This document shows positions 19,410 through 20,531 of a stretch of 20,531 nucleotides of DNA, piece by piece. Within the stretch, counting starts at the first letter, position 1. Each line of letters begins with the position of its first letter. Origin of the DNA: Phallusia fumigata (lineage: Eukaryota; Chordata; Ascidiacea; Phlebobranchia; Ascidiidae); NCBI GenBank assembly GCA_008931825.1, contig QXVZ01004759.1, forward strand, positions 1 to 20,531, written 5' to 3'. The position numbers were made by a program, and so were the translations under genes. The notes under the pieces are model-generated. The model made no database searches and was not told where the DNA came from. It was given only the letters and a program-made list of their open reading frames with translations.

Positions 19410-19423
19410 NGCACGAAGCTCGT
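19410..19423 (-). repeat. Fragment of the 70-bp family beside an ambiguous base
   Basis: GCACGAAGCTCGT at 19411-19423 matches the 70-bp family in the orientation of the 8945-9150 array. The base just before it (19410) is N, the only ambiguous base seen. The N may mark a collapsed or unresolved repeat in the assembly. Confidence 0.55.
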
Positions 19424-19432
19424 AAATTTGTT

Positions 19433-19990
19433 TTAGAGAACTTGTATTTTGTGAATACATTGTAATGCAAACATTTCAACAATCGCTGTTGTCATTCTAT
19501 TCACACTATACAAGGTATCTGGCAAAATAAATACAACTTTAAGTCCAGATCTTCTGAAACAAATAAAAGCAATAGCTTTCGAAAGCAAGACACCGATGTT
19601 TAAAAAATCGATTTTAAGCAGAAAATGCACCTGAATCTTACAACTTAACAGAAAAATGAATTTTCTACTTTTTTTGTTATATTCAACTGGTTCGCTGTCC
19701 TTACATCAGTTCTTAGATCCCTATAAAATAGGTCGCCCTGTGGTGGGTATACAAAGAAATGCGGGAAATCCTCTGTCAAATGCCAGTCCTAAAACTTACA
19801 GCATTAAAAACAATTTTTTTTTCACCTTTAGACTTACCACTGGGTTTATGACTAAAAACAAAACGTTACAAATGCACTGAGGTGTTCCACCAAACATAAA
19901 AGCAGAGGCATATTGCAACATACACATTCCATTTGTAACACTTCCATAATAATTTTCATGTTCTTCCATATAAGTCCGATAATATTCTAC
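19433..19990 (-). CDS. Partial gene, C-terminal two exons of an unrecognised probable membrane protein
   Basis: On the minus strand, a pyrimidine-rich acceptor (TTTTTGTACAG) opens an exon at 19990-19838 (51 codons), which ends at a consensus GTAAGT donor. A second acceptor (AAGATTCAG) opens 19630-19433 (65 codons and TAA). All junctions are phase 0 and the joined frame is open. The first exon encodes VEYYRTYMEEHENYYGSVTN and then a hydrophobic stretch ending CNVLFLVINPV. The second continues with hydrophobic segments around IGVLLSKAIAFICF and a short tail. The pattern suggests the end of a multi-pass membrane protein. I do not recognise the family. Upstream exons were not found before the window ends at 20531 and probably lie beyond it. 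The second exon is less certain than the first. Confidence 0.45.
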
Positions 19991-20122
19991 CTGTACAAAA
20001 ACAATAACAACCATTTACTGAGAGTTGCCATGGTTAAGTTCGTTTAGCAAAAGAAATGACAAAGTGCAGTTGGCACCAAAACAATTACAAGAGAAGGCTG
20101 AGACATTTTGAGGTGTGAAAAA

Positions 20123-20195
20123 GTGAAAGGCATAATTTTTGGTTGAGGTTGAACTCACTGCAGCTACATTGTCATTACATAGCCTTATGTGACGG
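20123..20195 (+). repeat. Dispersed repeat copy, right of the minus-strand exons
   Basis: Partner of 19161-19230: GTGAAAGGCA, then TGCAGCTACATTGTCATTAC and CTTATGTGAC in the same order. It is followed by a GC-richer stretch and a run of 11 G residues at 20242-20252. Confidence 0.5.
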
Positions 20196-20531
20196 GGGCT
20201 CACATCACATCGGAGGGTGAGTTTGGTGAGAAATCAAAACTGGGGGGGGGGGCGTTGGTGGAACCAGTCTAACCACCCATGTTGATAAAGAGAGTGAGAT
20301 TTCATTAGTAAAATATCAGTATCAAATATGTAGTCCTTCTGTGCATTTGTCTAATGTCTTAAATACAGAACTTGTAGGATTCTACATAACATTGGTGTTT
20401 TAGAACTGAAAAAATATGCCAATAACCAATGGAAATCATTTAAAGTATAATATGGAACAAATTTTTCTAACATGTGGAGAAAACTGGAGGATTCTCATTT
20501 TAGGTGTTTCCCCCACTGCCAGTAGTCCAAA
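20196..20531. other. Window end, no supported gene
   Basis: AT-rich apart from an 11-nt G run at 20242-20252. No exon with good splice sites was found. It may be an intron of the partial minus-strand gene. Confidence 0.4.

Overview
The window looks like eukaryotic, AT-rich tunicate DNA, most likely Ciona. There is no operon structure. Genes are split by short GT-AG introns, diverged tRNA-derived SINE pieces are scattered throughout, and TGACGTCA palindromes are common. The species call is an inference from gene content and repeat style, not from a database match.

Three genes can be reconstructed with good support. A four-exon globin lies on the minus strand (1039-3682). A second four-exon globin lies on the plus strand (11407-13384). 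The two are divergently arranged, with about 7.7 kb between their start codons, and share an identical intron plan: phase 2 at B12, phase 2 at E10, phase 0 at G7. Their second exons are both 126 nt and their third exons both 121 nt, so they are clearly paralogues. The plus-strand copy keeps His at E7 and F8. The minus-strand copy keeps His F8 but has Arg at E7. Downstream on the plus strand, 15827-18183 encodes a complete 376-residue TM6SF1/TM6SF2-type EXPERA membrane protein in four exons. A fourth gene is partial and unrecognised: two minus-strand exons of a probable membrane protein at 19433-19990. It converges on TM6SF, and candidate poly(A) signals for the two genes lie only about 25 bp apart near 18.91-18.94 kb.

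Region by region: 1-386 is two copies of a 196-bp tandem repeat that probably continues left of the window. 1.0-3.7 kb is the minus-strand globin; its third intron holds about 15.5 copies of a 72-bp tandem repeat that is a tandemly amplified tRNA-like SINE head. 3.7-11.4 kb is intergenic, with a 70-bp tandem repeat family (two arrays in opposite orientation), a SINE, small duplications and at most a doubtful exon. 11.4-13.8 kb is the plus-strand globin. 13.8-15.8 kb is intergenic with SINE relics. 15.8-18.9 kb is TM6SF. 18.9-20.5 kb is the partial minus-strand gene with flanking dispersed repeats.

The globins and TM6SF have no evident functional link. The most unusual feature is the tRNA-derived tandem array inside a globin intron, including one copy whose box-B region is replaced by a 22-nt C run without changing the 72-bp register.
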